DNA from: Gigaspora margarita
Taxonomy: Eukaryota; Glomeromycota; Glomeromycetes; Diversisporales; Gigasporaceae
Assembly (NCBI GenBank): GCA_009809945.1
Contig: WTPW01000980.1
Location: forward strand, 201,352-265,351
Length of the DNA stretch: 64,000 nucleotides
Direction of reading: 5' to 3'
Of the stretch, positions 33,570 through 45,279 are shown one piece after another. The notes under the pieces are model-generated. The model saw only the letters and a list, made by a program, of their open reading frames with translations. It did not search any database and was not told the origin of the DNA. The stretch's first letter is position 1. Every line of letters begins with the position of its first letter. The position numbers were made by a program, and so were the translations under genes.

Positions 33570-34275
33570 TTAATTGATAATCCACCAGTCAACTAGAGAG
33601 TAATCATAGTGTAATATAATGCAAATCATAAATAAAAATCGCTATAGGTGAAATATAGAAGCTTCTATTAAAAAAATTGTACTAAGTTAATAACACATGT
33701 CCACTAATTGAGAGTTTAGAAATTGTTGAAGTGTATGTAATAGTGGTTAGACAAATAAGGCTAGTAGATAATGAAATATTATCAAAAATAATTGACTGAC
33801 TATATAAAATCTCTATGTAAACAATGTTTGTTTGCATAGAGATTTTATATAGTGGCCAATCATTTTTTGATAATACCTCAACATCTACTATGCTGATTTG
33901 GATGATCTAACTATTGCTAGATGCACTTGACAAGCTCTACAACTTTCAATTAGTGAACATGTATTGTTAACTTAGTAAGAAATTTTTTAGATAGAAGAGA
34001 CCCAAAATATACATAAATAGGTCAGGTTAATTATAAAATTACTAAAAATGAAAAGATCTGCATAAAAAACCTCAAAAATAAGCAAAAAATTACTAAAAAT
34101 AGAAAATATCTATATAAAAACACTCAAAAATAAGCAAACTAATACCTGACACATTTATGTATATTTTGGGGTCCTGATAGAAGCATGCTATATTTGCCTA
34201 TAGTAATTTTTATATGTGATCTGCATCATATTATACTATGATTACTCTCTAGTTGACTGGCAGATTATCAATTAA
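33570..34275. mobile_element. foldback element (about 520 bp without insert), TTAATTGATAATCC family
   Basis: The termini are TTAATTGATAATCCACCAGT and ACTGGCAGATTATCAATTAA. The two arms mirror each other around 33830 (CTCTATGTAAACAATG against TTTGCATAGAG). It is the same family as 19471-29815. The right arm is interrupted by the hAT-like miniature 33998-34175, so the foldback is older. Confidence 0.72.
33998..34175. mobile_element. hAT-like miniature (178 bp), AGGACCC family
   Basis: The left end is AGACCCAAAATATACATAAA and the right end TTTATGTATATTTTGGGGTCCT less a few bases. The flanks are a perfect 8-bp duplication GATAGAAG at 33990-33997 and 34176-34183. The interior has repeated TTACTAAAAAT and CTCAAAAATAAGCAAA. 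It is a sister of 5298-5478. Confidence 0.85.
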
Positions 34276-34409
34276 AAGTATAGTATAACCCTGCAATAGT
34301 CATATTCACATTAGTCACAATCTCACTATAGTTACCTTAATTCTTCTATTTAACTATATACACTATATATAAATTCTTGCTCACTTTAGTCACAATCTTG
34401 CAATAGGTA

Positions 34410-35506
34410 TATAGCAAAGATGGTACCGAACCCTTTTTTGGTGATTCCGAAAGTTCCAGGTTTCGGATATAGCTTCCGAAACCTTATCCGAAACTCGAAG
34501 AAACCCCAAAACTGCCAAAACATCAATAACTTATTTGTTTATTCTCTCCAAAGTTGGTGCTGATATCCTTTAGTGCCAATCCGAAGTTTCGGGCTTCGAA
34601 TTATAACTTCTGAAGCCTTATCCAAAACTCGACTGAAACCCAAACCTCATTCGAACCGAAACCTCACCTGAACACCAAAAACTACCCCAACTTCCATATA
34701 CATTGATTGCATTAATGTATTATATATATCTTTCAATTATACATCAAATGCACTGATGTATGCTCTGCATCTCTTCAATATACATTAATCGCACTGATGT
34801 ATGTTATATATCTCTTTAAAGAATTCAATGCATCCAACAATTTATGCATACGTGCAGTCATTTTTGTTGTTATGATTCATAAATACAACTTGAAAGGTAT
34901 AATTCTGAAGTTTATATTCTGACAATCAATGTTGCTTTTGCAAGCATCAGTTTTTTTTACTTATTACATAAAAACTGGGTACAATATCAAGTAATAATAA
35001 GTAATTAGTACGTCCATATCTACTAATAATAGAATTGATAGGTTACCGCAGAATTAAATAAATTGTTGGTATCAAAAGACATAAAGTACTTATCAATTCA
35101 TCATTGGCAATTTTTTCTATCGTCCTAGAATTTTGCAATCAGTTGTAATACCGGTATGATATTAAAAATAAAGTTAACCAGCTTTAAAAAAAACCCTGAA
35201 CAAACCAAGATAGTGAAAAAAATTGCCAAAAACATAATTAAAAAAAAAGATCTATATAATATTATAATTTATTCAAAAATAATTTTACATTTTGGGTTCA
35301 TTAAAAATAAGGCAACCTTATAATAAATTTATAAGCTTCAATATTATATTTTTTGAGTTTCAGATTATAGGTTTGGGTTTCAGATTATAGTTTCAGGGTT
35401 TCGGGTTTCAGTGTTTCGGTTTTTTTAAAAAAAACCCAAAACTACTTTTGGATTAGAACCGTTCCGAAGCTAGTTTCGGGTAGGTTTCGTTTCGATGCCA
35501 TGTTTG
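34410..35506. mobile_element. hAT-like element relic (about 1.1 kb) with CCGAAACC subterminal repeats
   Basis: The left end CAAAGATGGTACCGAACCC resembles the inverse of the right end GGTTTCGTTTCGATGCCATG. TTCCGAAACC, CCGAAACTCG and variants recur in the first 270 bp and, on the opposite strand, in the last 170 bp. Such subterminal arrays are typical of hAT transposase binding. No TSD could be fixed and no transposase is present. Confidence 0.6.
34695..34820. repeat. three units of a ~42-bp minisatellite
   Basis: Each unit contains ATACATTAATCGCACTGATG or a close variant followed by a CT-rich part. The unit itself has a small inverted repeat (ATACAT…ATGTAT). It lies within the hAT-like relic 34410-35506. 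Confidence 0.6.
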
Positions 35507-35509
35507 ATT

Positions 35510-36169
35510 TGAACTATATGGATATGTAAATTTCAAATAAAAAGAGTTTATCAAGTATGACTTAGTGATTGTCAAGATATATTTACTTAAAGTTCAAAAA
35601 CATATTGTCGCAGCTTCTACTTTAATAGATGTTTTTGAAGTTGCAAACTTTGAGAAACTATAATTTGACAAATGCCAAGTCAAATTCGATAAACTTTTTT
35701 TTTATTTTAATTTCACGAAACCTATAAGTTTTAAATAAAGAAGTTTATTGAATTTGTCTTGGTGGTTGTTTGATACCCTCGCTCAATCAAAAAAATACAT
35801 ATGATTGGCCAAATTTGGGTACTCGTAATGATCATCGTTGTGTCGATAAGGCCGATAAATCATGTGTTACTGTTGGTAGCTATCCATAGGGTCCCGTTTA
35901 TATAATAGTTATAATAATAATCATTCAAAATACAAGTTTCTATAAAGTGCCATTTGGATAATAATAGTATAAATAGCAGTAAATATAACAGATCATAAAT
36001 CTTTGATTAGATTTGAGTTTGGTAAATAACCTTGAAAATTCGATGCCTGGTTTTTTTTTTTCTTGGCATCACTCATATTTAAGTATCATAATAATGATTT
36101 TTATTGGTTAATTGATAGGGAAGCATTCATAAGTCAAAAGTTATAACATGAATTTTTTTACTTCATATT
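35510..36169. other. non-coding stretch with a short direct repeat
   Basis: AAATTTCAAATAAAAAGAG..TTATCAAGTATGACTTAGTG near 35530 recurs in degenerate form near 35728. No coding frame is seen. Confidence 0.4.
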
Positions 36170-36380
36170 ATAAATCACAAATATGAGTATGGTCAAGTGA
36201 AACTGAGTTATCTTCGACTACAATAAATAAATATTCTAAAGTTTCCTGCTTTCACTTAGTGACACTGATATTTTAAATCACAAATATGAGTATGACCAAG
36301 TGAAAACTAGAAAATCTTTGACTGCAATAAATAAATATTATAAAGTTTCCTGTTTTTACTTAGTAATACTGATATTTTAA
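36170..36380. repeat. two tandem copies of a ~105-bp unit
   Basis: Both copies contain AAATCACAAATATGAGTATG, AATAAATAAATATTNTAAAG and TAGTNACACTGATATTTTAAA. They are about 88% alike by eye. A simple tandem duplication. Confidence 0.7.
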
Positions 36381-36480
36381 AGTTCATTTTATTTCAGTGT
36401 TGTTCACTTCACCGACAGTTATTTTACCAAAAGTTCATTTAACTGACATCACATAAGATTAGGGTTAGCATAATCTTTGC

Positions 36481-36706
36481 TAGGAAAATCACCCTTCGAC
36501 ATTTTCTGATCGGGGCTAATTCGGACAATCTTAAACAAGTATACCGGTTCTTGCTTGTATGTAGATCATCTTTTGCCTTTATTGATTCGAAAGTTTATTC
36601 ATTGAATTAATCAAGGCAAAGATGATTACATTTATATAAAAACTGGTATGTTAGTTTGAATTTATTCAAAATTACTGATCAGAAAATGTTGAAGGGTGAG
36701 TTTCCT
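36481..36706. mobile_element. TIR miniature (226 bp), TAGGAAAATCACCCTTC family
   Basis: TAGGAAAATCACCCTTCGAC is mirrored by GAAGGGTGAGTTTCCTA, and the inner segment ACCGG…ATCTTTTGCC by GGCAAAGATGAT…CTGGT. The whole is close to a perfect long hairpin. TSD not fixed; no coding region. Confidence 0.65.
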
Positions 36707-36722
36707 AATTAGGTGTATTTTT

Positions 36723-37340
36723 ACCAGGAACGGAGTTTTCCGTAAGTGAAAACGGAGAGCATACCAGGAACGGAGTAATGCAAATCACGAAGTGTAGGGT
36801 TATACGGCAAATTAAGAGCCATTCATCCGCAAAATCTTAAGTTTGATTGGTCCGCGTAACTTATTCGTCACCTTTTTTTATTCTTCACACAATAATTCGT
36901 CATTCTGTTATTTTTCACATATATATTCATCACGCTTTCTATCTATAATATGGTATAGATCAGCACATATAAGTGCAAATACATATTTATACAGAATACT
37001 ATATTAACATACAAAGGACTGTGAACAAGTGCATTATCAAAGTTACGATAACTAACGATATTAAACTTAATAATTTTATACACAAAATTTGGTAACCCGA
37101 TGCAAATTAATTTGTCTATTTATCTGTTATTTGGCATTTTTCATTTTTTTTGTAGGATTTTTTATTGGGTTGATTAAATGATAATCACTGATCGTCAAAA
37201 ATGATAGCGAAATAATTTTTGAATAATTTGATATTCTGATAATACCAGGAACGGAGTGATATTAAAAATTTCACAAAGTGTAGGGTTATATGGCAAATTA
37301 AGAGCTGTGCATCAGCAAAATCTTGCATATTATTGGATTT
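36723..37340. repeat. ACCAGGAACGGAG direct repeats
   Basis: ACCAGGAACGG occurs at 36723, 36763 and 37244. After the second and third copies a segment of about 85 bp is also shared, with CACGAAGTGTAGGGTTATA and GGCAAATTAAGAGC. The reverse complement of the 11-mer recurs at 43712 and 45797. Probably termini of an unnamed mobile element. Confidence 0.55.
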
Positions 37341-37370
37341 TGCATGGAAGCAAAGGTGTGAATGCTAATG

Positions 37371-38350
37371 TTCCGACCCCAGATTAGATAATAGTAACCT
37401 GGGTCAATGGGTCATATGGATAATAAATATATATATATATCATCACTAGAAATGTAATTTCTTGCTAAAATAATAATCATTTCTCATAAATCTTACTGCA
37501 TTGATTACAAATAAAAATGCTTATATAGATTTTATCTACTAAAACATTCGAATCTTATAATTATTAAATTCATCAATTCAGGTTTGCTTTAATTTTATCA
37601 ATCTTTTTAAAATATTATTATATAAATATATTTAAAAATTATAATGGTATGTGTAATACTAAAATTTATAAGTAATCGAGTACTATACATACATCCAAAA
37701 TTTATAACCAGGTTATATACATGCAGAAATTCATAAACAACTCATAAAAAATTTATAATTGAGCTTATAATTTCTGATCAAATAGTCACTTTTATTCAAT
37801 AATCGTCTAAATCACATAAATGTTTAGCTCGAAGATTCCATATGGTACACAATATTCTTGGTGTATTATTTTATGCAAGAAATTAAAAGTCTAGATTCCA
37901 CTTTATTAATAATGACGATTTAAAAATTTATTTCAACGTACAGTTTGCGCATTTCTCTTTACGTACTAGGGATGGGCAAGTAATTTATTAAGTAATATTT
38001 ATTTAATAATTACTTATTATGTATAGATGAATCATATAACAATTCAATTTTAAAAAACTGTTTGGAGCTATATAACTAAAATAACCTGTTTTGTTTTCAC
38101 TATATTTGCTGCTAAAAATAGAAACATTGTAAGTCACTTATTATTACTTAATGCTGTAATAATGCAAAAAATCTTGTATAAAATTAAGAATATAATTTTA
38201 TAGCCCATCCCTAGTACGTATATATGTGGAATGAATAAAAATGGTTAAAAAAATTTTTTTTGTCATCCCTAATCCTGACCCGTTTGATACAGATCAGAAA
38301 AATTTCTGACCCATGACCCGTCAGGTTGGGTGACCTGTATGGGTCACCTT
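37371..38350. mobile_element. relic with GGGTCA subterminal words and a nested miniature
   Basis: The left part has CCTGGGTCAATGGGTCA and the right part TGACCCATGACCCG and TGGGTCACC, consistent with inverted subterminal repeats. Positions 37441-37955 match the reverse complement of 20521-21145. The TIR miniature 37960-38220 lies inside. No transposase frame is present. Confidence 0.5.
37960..38220. mobile_element. TIR miniature (261 bp), TAGGGATGGGC family
   Basis: TACGTACTAGGGATGGGC (37960-37977) and GCCCATCCCTAGTACGTA (38203-38220) are perfect 18-bp inverted repeats. The inner part TAGGGATGGGC is like the TAGTGATGGGCAA ends of the hAT-like elements at 19748 and 52386. The outermost bases are themselves palindromic, so the TSD cannot be separated from the TIR by eye. 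Confidence 0.75.
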
Positions 38351-39354
38351 GAAATCATTGCATGTTGCATCTTTCGCATCCGTTGTAACACTTGTTCCAT
38401 GTTTGTGTGTTACTTCAAATTCTTAAATTGATTTCTTACTTTTATTCTCACATGGACCTCACTTAATAGGTAAATCTATTGTGTGATTATACCATAACAA
38501 TAAATATTGCTGATCAATTGCATTCTATTTATGGAATAAGATTCTAAGATCTAATTTCTATTTCTGTGTTATTTGATCTGTTGTCTATAAAATTTAGACA
38601 ATGAATTATTTGAATATAGCATTTGCTTGATTTAAGATTTTTGAATCATGTATTGTATGGCATAGTCATTCTCTAAATAGATTGGCATTAGGGATGTTAG
38701 ATTGTTCTACTATCCAGCCTGCAAGCTTAACCTTGAACTGGTTAAACCAACTTATTTGTGCTCTGTTAAAAACCAGATTACTCTGGCAGTTTTAGAATCT
38801 TTGTCGTATATAAAAACCTTCTAAACCTGTTACTAATTTAAACTTGCCAATTAGAGTATCTAATATACAATTTGTTGTACAGATCTCATGTTACAACCTG
38901 TACTTTTTCACACATTTATTGGCACATGTTTAAAAAATAACTAAATCGGAATCATATTTGATAAAAATATTAAAGTGTCCTGATTTAATTATTTACTTTG
39001 TTATTATTAAAATTGTCTTCAATTTAATAATGTTGGGGCATTCATATTATTAAGTCTTCAAATTTTTATTGGATTATATCAGCATTAATTTGTTTTCGCT
39101 TTTTTAAAATTGTCTTGGATAAATTATTAGNACTTCATTTCTTTAAATTCTTACTACATAAGGGATAGCTGCACAGTGCGTGATGTGGCACAGAACTAGT
39201 ACAATCAAACAAATGCTCAAACATCCTATTTAAACCTCTAATAAATAAAAATTTAAATTTTTACCAGTTTCACTAGTTTAAAAAATCACCCGGTCTAAAT
39301 ATGCACAAACAATAAAAAATTAAATAGTAAATTGTTTTGAATGTTTCAATTATT
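38351..39354. other. AT-rich stretch, no gene
   Basis: No open frame of protein character. A word TTAGGGATGTTAG near 38696 resembles the miniature-element ends at 37967, but no partner was found. One N occurs at 39131. Confidence 0.4.
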
Positions 39355-39575
39355 GTGGCAGATTATAATGAAATCAGATTATAATGAAATTTGACTTATT
39401 TTATGACTGAATTTTAAATTTTTTTTGGGTCTTTTTTGTTAGATTTTTTTTATAGTTAAGTTAGATTAGGGTTAGGGTTATTTAAAAAAGAGTATAGGTA
39501 GATTTTAGTAGTACTTATATTTTTAAATAGAGACCCTAAATTTCATTATAATCTGATTTCATTATAATCTGCGAC
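39355..39575. mobile_element. TIR miniature (221 bp) with TTAGGGTTAGGG core
   Basis: The ends GTGGCAGATTATAATGAAAT and ATTTCATTATAATCTGCGAC are inverted. AGATTATAATGAAAT is doubled at each end. The 7-bp flanks AATTATT (39348-39354 and 39576-39582) may be the target duplication. The centre contains TTAGGGTTAGGGTTA and matches the element at 31130-31343 in reverse. Confidence 0.72.
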
Positions 39576-39889
39576 AATTATTATATTTTTCAAATTTTCA
39601 CCTGTCAGATGACTTTATTGGCACAAAAGGAAATGTACAGGATCTTTTCTACCAAACATAGGCTCTAGGTATAAATTTTAAGGTAGCTAACTTAAATAAT
39701 CTATCCGTCCAAAGTACTATTCACACTTTATAACAAAATTATATACTCATGACTACTAAATAAATATGTCATAGCTTAGTTCTTGTTTACAATTGCTATG
39801 TAATTAATTACCAAACAAGAGGTTCTTGCACTGCTATCAATGTGAACTTTAATTACATTGTTTCATGTTTGTTACAATATATAAATAAA

Positions 39890-41640
39890 TTTGAATAAGT
39901 TCCATTGAAATTATCTTGATTTCTACTGTATCATGATTACAGTAAATGTTATTACTAATCGATATACACAGTAGCTAAAGTTGAATTAATATTGGAATTA
40001 TAGTAATTTTACTATAAGTTACTGTAAAAATTTTTGTCAAGAACTTACTCATTTTAAAGTCATCAGATTTTACCTTTTCTATTATAATTTGTTGTAAAGA
40101 ATTCTCTAGCTAATGCAGTATATCTACACTCCAGACAATTATGGTTAAAATTGAATTAATATCAGAACGATTGTGATTTTTACATCAAATTTTTTACAGA
40201 ACTTTCTACTATTCTAAAGACCCTGTATGTGTTTAAGATTGAGCTGCATTGGAATTATAATGGTTTTCTGTAAAGAATTCAGTGCATAACTTATTTGCTA
40301 AAGTAATGTTTAAGGTTGAATTAGTATAAAAATTACCATGATTTCTACTTAAGTTATTATAAAAAATACATGTTACAAAACTTACTTGCTATTCCGGTGA
40401 CCAAAATAAGTAGTTAAGATCGAGTTATATACAATGAGATATATAAAACTTCCATTAATGCAGCTTTCGCCAATATAAGTTATAATTAAAATTCTCATAA
40501 TTTTTACTAAGTCATTGTAAAAATTCTATCATAGATTAACTTACTATTCCAATAACTACTGTTATAATTAAGTTGTTTACATTGGGATTATCAGCAATTA
40601 TGTATGAAGAATTCTGTTACAGAACTTGCTTGTATATATAATAGTTGAATTTAAGTTGGTATTAAATTATTGCAAAAAATTAACCTTTCATAACCTTAAA
40701 AGTGAACATTATTCTATTATTTTGTAGTTAATTAAAGAAAAAAATCCAACTGATATACAACATTGCATGGCCTATGGCCATTCAAAATTTTGCATTACCT
40801 ACTGACCCATTTTTATTTTTTAATTTTTTTTTTTATAGATCCTAATTGTGACACTTGTTTAATGTTTGACCTTAATTTTTTTCCACCATTCTTATCCAGT
40901 GTTATCCGATAGAGACCTTAATTTTCCATAATTGTCTGATAGAATTAACAGAAAAAGTATAACTGCCAACTCAATTTTTTGATTCATTGTTGTGCAAAAT
41001 AAAAAATTAACTTTGCGTACCCTTAGATATAACAGTAAATTAAAAAAAAATAAATAAAAAAAATAAATAAAAAAAAATAAATAAATAAAAAATCTAACCA
41101 ATCACCCCAAATTCTATATAATACAAATCAAAAAATCATTTGCATGGCCTAAAAAATTCTGTTACACAACTTATCCACTTTGCCATAGTCTATTGAATTG
41201 ATTCTGTCAAAAATGGTAACCTATCAAATATAATCAAAATTAATTTATTTTGTTCATTTTTATGATATAAATACAATGTTTTCAAAAACTAACCTCTTAA
41301 TAGTGATACAAAATCTATCTACTATAAATACCAGTTTTAAGGTTCAACAGTAACATAGTTGAATTGCAAAACCTACTGCTATTCTAATGTGACTAAATCA
41401 AGTTAGTTTGCATTGGAATTATTAAGGCTTCTGCCATGAGTTACTAGAAAAAATTCTGTTACAGAATTCGCTAATACAGTACACATAGTAGTTTATTTTG
41501 TTATAGAGCTCACTTGCTATCTATTGATCACAGTATGTGGTTAAGGTCAATTATTTTGCTATAAAAAAATTTTTTTACAATCTGCTTGCTATTCCAGTTA
41601 GTCTTAGTGGTGAAAATTGATTTTTGAAAATTTTACTTTC
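39890..41640. repeat. degenerate tandem repeat with irregular 80-170 bp spacing
   Basis: Words such as GTTAAGATTGAATTATATTG, ACTTACTTGCTATTCCAGTG and TTGTAAAAATTCTGTTACAG recur in the same order. Unit starts by one marker word lie near 39972, 40143, 40230, 40308, 40414, 40563, 40642, 41393 and 41534. The part 40735-41160 is an unrelated AT-rich insert. It is an old satellite-like array without coding potential. Confidence 0.6.
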
Positions 41641-42949
41641 AGAAACAAACTTATCAAATTCTTATAAGCCCGCTTCTGAAAAATAAAAATTTGGAATATA
41701 TGACAACAGTTATACCTAAAATTGGAAGAGCAGTGTTTGTATATTACAATTACAAAATTAGCTTAGGTTAGAATGAACATTTGATTGGGGACTCAGTTTT
41801 AATAATAGTTGGACACTAGTTGAACATTAAAAAAAGTATGATTATTAAAAAATTTTGTATTATGCATTAATCCACAACTACTATCTTTTTGCTACTTCAT
41901 TCTTTGCTAGCTTTTTACTTGCTATCTACTAGTTATTCATTTAGTCACCTTCACTTTATTTTAAAAAATTAGCTATTGATACAATTATGATTTTCTTACT
42001 CTATGCCCAATTTAGGGGACATCTAGCAGATTTTTATAATACTATATCAGTATATATTTTATTGAATTACTTTAGAGTTATGATCATCTTAGATTAGGGT
42101 CAGGTGATTTTAGTTAGTAATTAGTTATATATAAGCAAAATTGCCTTCCCAGCATATTTAATTAACCTACCCAATGTAGGTTTAGACTGATGTTTTTTGT
42201 TTGCCTGTTTTGCTTTGCCTAAAATCAAAACTCTATAATTTGATTGGTCTCATGTCACATGATTCTGCCTCNCTTTTAGATGACCCCAATTTAGACAAAT
42301 ACATTATTAAGTAATATTATACATTACAAGAAAGGTTAATTTAGTGATTATCACAACATCACATGACAAGCATTTAGCCTAAGTTAGAGGGTATTTTTAG
42401 ACTAGTTTGTTTTAATTTTGGTAAACATATGACATCATTATATGTTTATCATGTAATTGCTTTTCAAGTATAAAACATTACTAATTACTATATGTGTTAT
42501 ACAGTAGTTAGAATGTAACTTTCAAGTATTAGTATTTTATTTATGCAATTAAATTATTATATAATAAGGCAAATAATTAAAATATCGCAATAATTACAAA
42601 TTTACAATTATGCAATGATTATGAGTATTAACCACAATTTTTAACAGGAAAATGAGCATAATAATTATAGATTTAGAGTGTTATTATAGTTACAAATTTG
42701 ACAATTATGTGCCAATCAAGAATGTCAATATTGTGTATTGTATAATATAATCTACGTACATATGTATAGTATTATACAAAAATCTTAACTTCTTCTAAAA
42801 ATGGCTAAATGAAAATTATTTTCCTACTAAAAAGTATTTTGCAAAAACTAGCATAAGTAACATCTACTACATTTTATATTATATATAAAACATGATCATA
42901 CTTGTATAAAATTGTAAATTTTTGTTTTTATTTTAAACTTTTTTATCAG
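41641..42949. other. AT-rich stretch, no gene
   Basis: No coding region, RNA gene or clear terminal repeats. One N at 42272. Confidence 0.4.
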
Positions 42950-43400
42950 ATAAGTCATACATTATTAAATCTTCATTTTTAGATCTTCACTTTCTTTAAA
43001 ATTCTTTATTTATTGGATTTTGTCTTTTCTTTTAAATTTTATTGTACAAGCCATACATTATTAGATATTTGGCTTTCTTTAAATTCTTTATTATAGTATT
43101 AAACAAATTCTTAGTTTTATTAAATTTTTTTTAGCCAATTGCACATTATTGAGGTTTTTGCTTTCTTTAAATTTTAATTATACTGAATTATATATATTTT
43201 GTTTTACTTCCTTTATATAATTGTTACTGAACAAGTTTATGTTATTGAATTTTTGCTTTCTTTAAAACTTTTATAATATTTATGTTTTTGCTTTTATATT
43301 AGATTTAGTTCATTTTTTTTGTAAAAAATAAATTTTTGTAATTGAGATTTTACATTATTGGGTTTATACTTAACTTTAATTTATTTGTTTGATATTTTGC
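42950..43400. repeat. T-rich degenerate repeat, TTTGCTTTCTTTAAATT units
   Basis: About five copies of TACATTATTGAATTTTTGCT followed by TTCTTTAAATTCTTTAT are spaced 70-110 bp apart on the + strand. A decayed minisatellite. Confidence 0.5.
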
Positions 43401-43711
43401 ACAAAAGAATTAATAATTTAAATCATAGATTCTTTTTTTTATGCTATTATCTAATGTGTGTATTTTGATGTAGTATTAAAATTGGTTTTTTATTAAAGGT
43501 GACCCATGGGTTGTTATGTCAGACCTGTACAATAATTTAATTATTGTATAGGATTGTATAAATAACATTTGCACGAAATAACTCATGTCACATGGCCTTC
43601 ACCCATATGATCCTGGTTAACTAGTACAAATTTAGTTCTTTTCTAAAACCCATACAATAACTATAACTAATCAACTAACTTTATTTTTAAATCTAACTAC
43701 TATCTAGTCTT

Positions 43712-43747
43712 CCGTTCCTGGTTTTGCGCGACTATGTCGCGCAGCTA
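43712..43747. repeat. CCGTTCCTGGTTTTGCGCGA motif with 7-bp hairpin
   Basis: CCGTTCCTGGT is followed by GCGCGAC-TAT-GTCGCGC, a perfect 7-bp stem. It is flanked by the direct repeat CTATCTAGT (43701-43709 and 43745-43753 approximately). The same block with one wobble change in the stem recurs at 45797. Confidence 0.55.
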
Positions 43748-44563
43748 TCTAGTGGTTTACCAAAATGTTCAAGGATGTGCGTCCACAAAATCTTGCATTT
43801 GGTTGGTTGCCACAGTTGGCTATGATTTCTAAATATGTAAACTCGGATAATTTCGGGTTTGCTTTTAATTGAATAAGCCATTTAAAGTGTTACCATTGTG
43901 ACTAAATCGTGGTAAATTTTTAGTTGCTTAGCCACTTGTGTACAACATTTTTGCATTTAATGATTGGTGTTATGAAAAGTTTGACCGGTAGCCAATGTGT
44001 GATCATGTCACGTTTTGCGCAATCATTTGTTAATTAGTGATTGACTTTCTATTTGCATTAACGTGTATTGTACCANGATTACATTAACGTAGCGAAAAGT
44101 CAATCAATATTTTTGTTTATAATAATAAAGCAATAAACGTTTTCATATATAGTTATTATTGATTTAATAGATGACGGTGCAGAATAATGTTAAAAGTGTT
44201 AATAATATTACTTTACTGTTTATTCCGCGTCATAATAGCATAGCGAACTTTTATTGTGATTGGTTAGATTTTGTTGATNATCTCGTGATTTTATTGGTCG
44301 ANCAGCCAATCAAATTGTGAGATTATCATAGAATAACAACGGTATATAATATTAAAATTGGTCTTTAAAGTTTTACTTAAACATTAAGAAACATCATTAT
44401 GCGTACAAGAATGCCTTTAATACCTTTATAATCTCCCATAAAGAAGAAATAGTCAAGTTTATTATTGTGAGATTAATAAATTTTATTTATTCTAACGATA
44501 GGTACAAAATTTTTTTGTCTTTCGTTAAATGTCGCGGATGATGTTGAAGTTTGAAGGTCACGA

Positions 44564-44902
44564 NNNNNNNNNNNNNNNNNNNNNNNNNNNNNNNNNNNNN
44601 NNNNNNNNNNNNNNNNNNNNNNNNNNNNNNNNNNNNNNNNNNNNNNNNNNNNNNNNNNNNNNNNNNNNNNNNNNNNNNNNNNNNNNNNNNNNNNNNNNNN
44701 NNNNNNNNNNNNNNNNNNNNNNNNNNNNNNNNNNNNNNNNNNNNNNNNNNNNNNNNNNNNNNNNNNNNNNNNNNNNNNNNNNNNNNNNNNNNNNNNNNNN
44801 NNNNNNNNNNNNNNNNNNNNNNNNNNNNNNNNNNNNNNNNNNNNNNNNNNNNNNNNNNNNNNNNNNNNNNNNNNNNNNNNNNNNNNNNNNNNNNNNNNNN
44901 NN
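44564..44902. other. assembly gap (339 N)
   Basis: Unresolved bases directly precede a trinucleotide repeat, a typical cause of assembly failure. True length unknown. Confidence 0.95.

Positions 44903-44973
<71 letters not shown>
44903..44973. repeat. (TAA)n microsatellite
   Basis: About 23 uninterrupted TAA units follow the gap. Any open frame through it is an artefact of the repeat. Confidence 0.9.
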
Positions 44974-44977
<4 letters not shown>

Positions 44978-45279
44978 GAAGTTAAATCGTAAAGTTTAAA
45001 CAGATTACAAACTAAATTGAAAGTTTTAGAATACTCAAAAACTAGCTCTCATCTAACTTCCGAATTACCTCGCCGATTACCAAATTACTTGAATGTCTTG
45101 TAGAGAAGAAGGTATAGTTTCTAAATTTTTATACCGCAACCTCTGCGAATACGTATTCGTGGCTGCGAATTCAATCTCGTGATCATCGTGACAGAAAATC
45201 GTTAATAAGACTTTAGTATAACGAGATGATCTATCAAAATCAGCCAATCACAATAAAAGTTCGCTATGCTCGTCATAAT

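Larger units (their letters stand above)
44237..45270. mobile_element. MULE-like non-autonomous element (about 1.03 kb) with 9-bp TSD
   Basis: The left TIR begins AGCATAGCGAACTTTTATTG and the right TIR ends CAATAAAAGTTCGCTATGCT; similarity extends for about 50 bp. The flanks are the perfect 9-bp duplication CGTCATAAT at 44228-44236 and 45271-45279, the size characteristic of Mutator-like elements. The interior holds an assembly gap and a TAA repeat. An ATG at 44529 opens a short frame (MSRMMLKFEGH) that runs into the gap, so a captured or own gene cannot be excluded. Element length depends on the gap estimate. Confidence 0.82.

Noticed and set aside
35340..35506. Independent minisatellite of GGTTTCGG words
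   Set aside because: The words mirror those at 34430-34680 and are better explained as subterminal repeats of one hAT-like relic.
44529..44999. Long frame across the assembly gap
   Set aside because: It is open only because the Ns and the TAA repeat contain no stop in those frames; just the first 11 residues come from real sequence.
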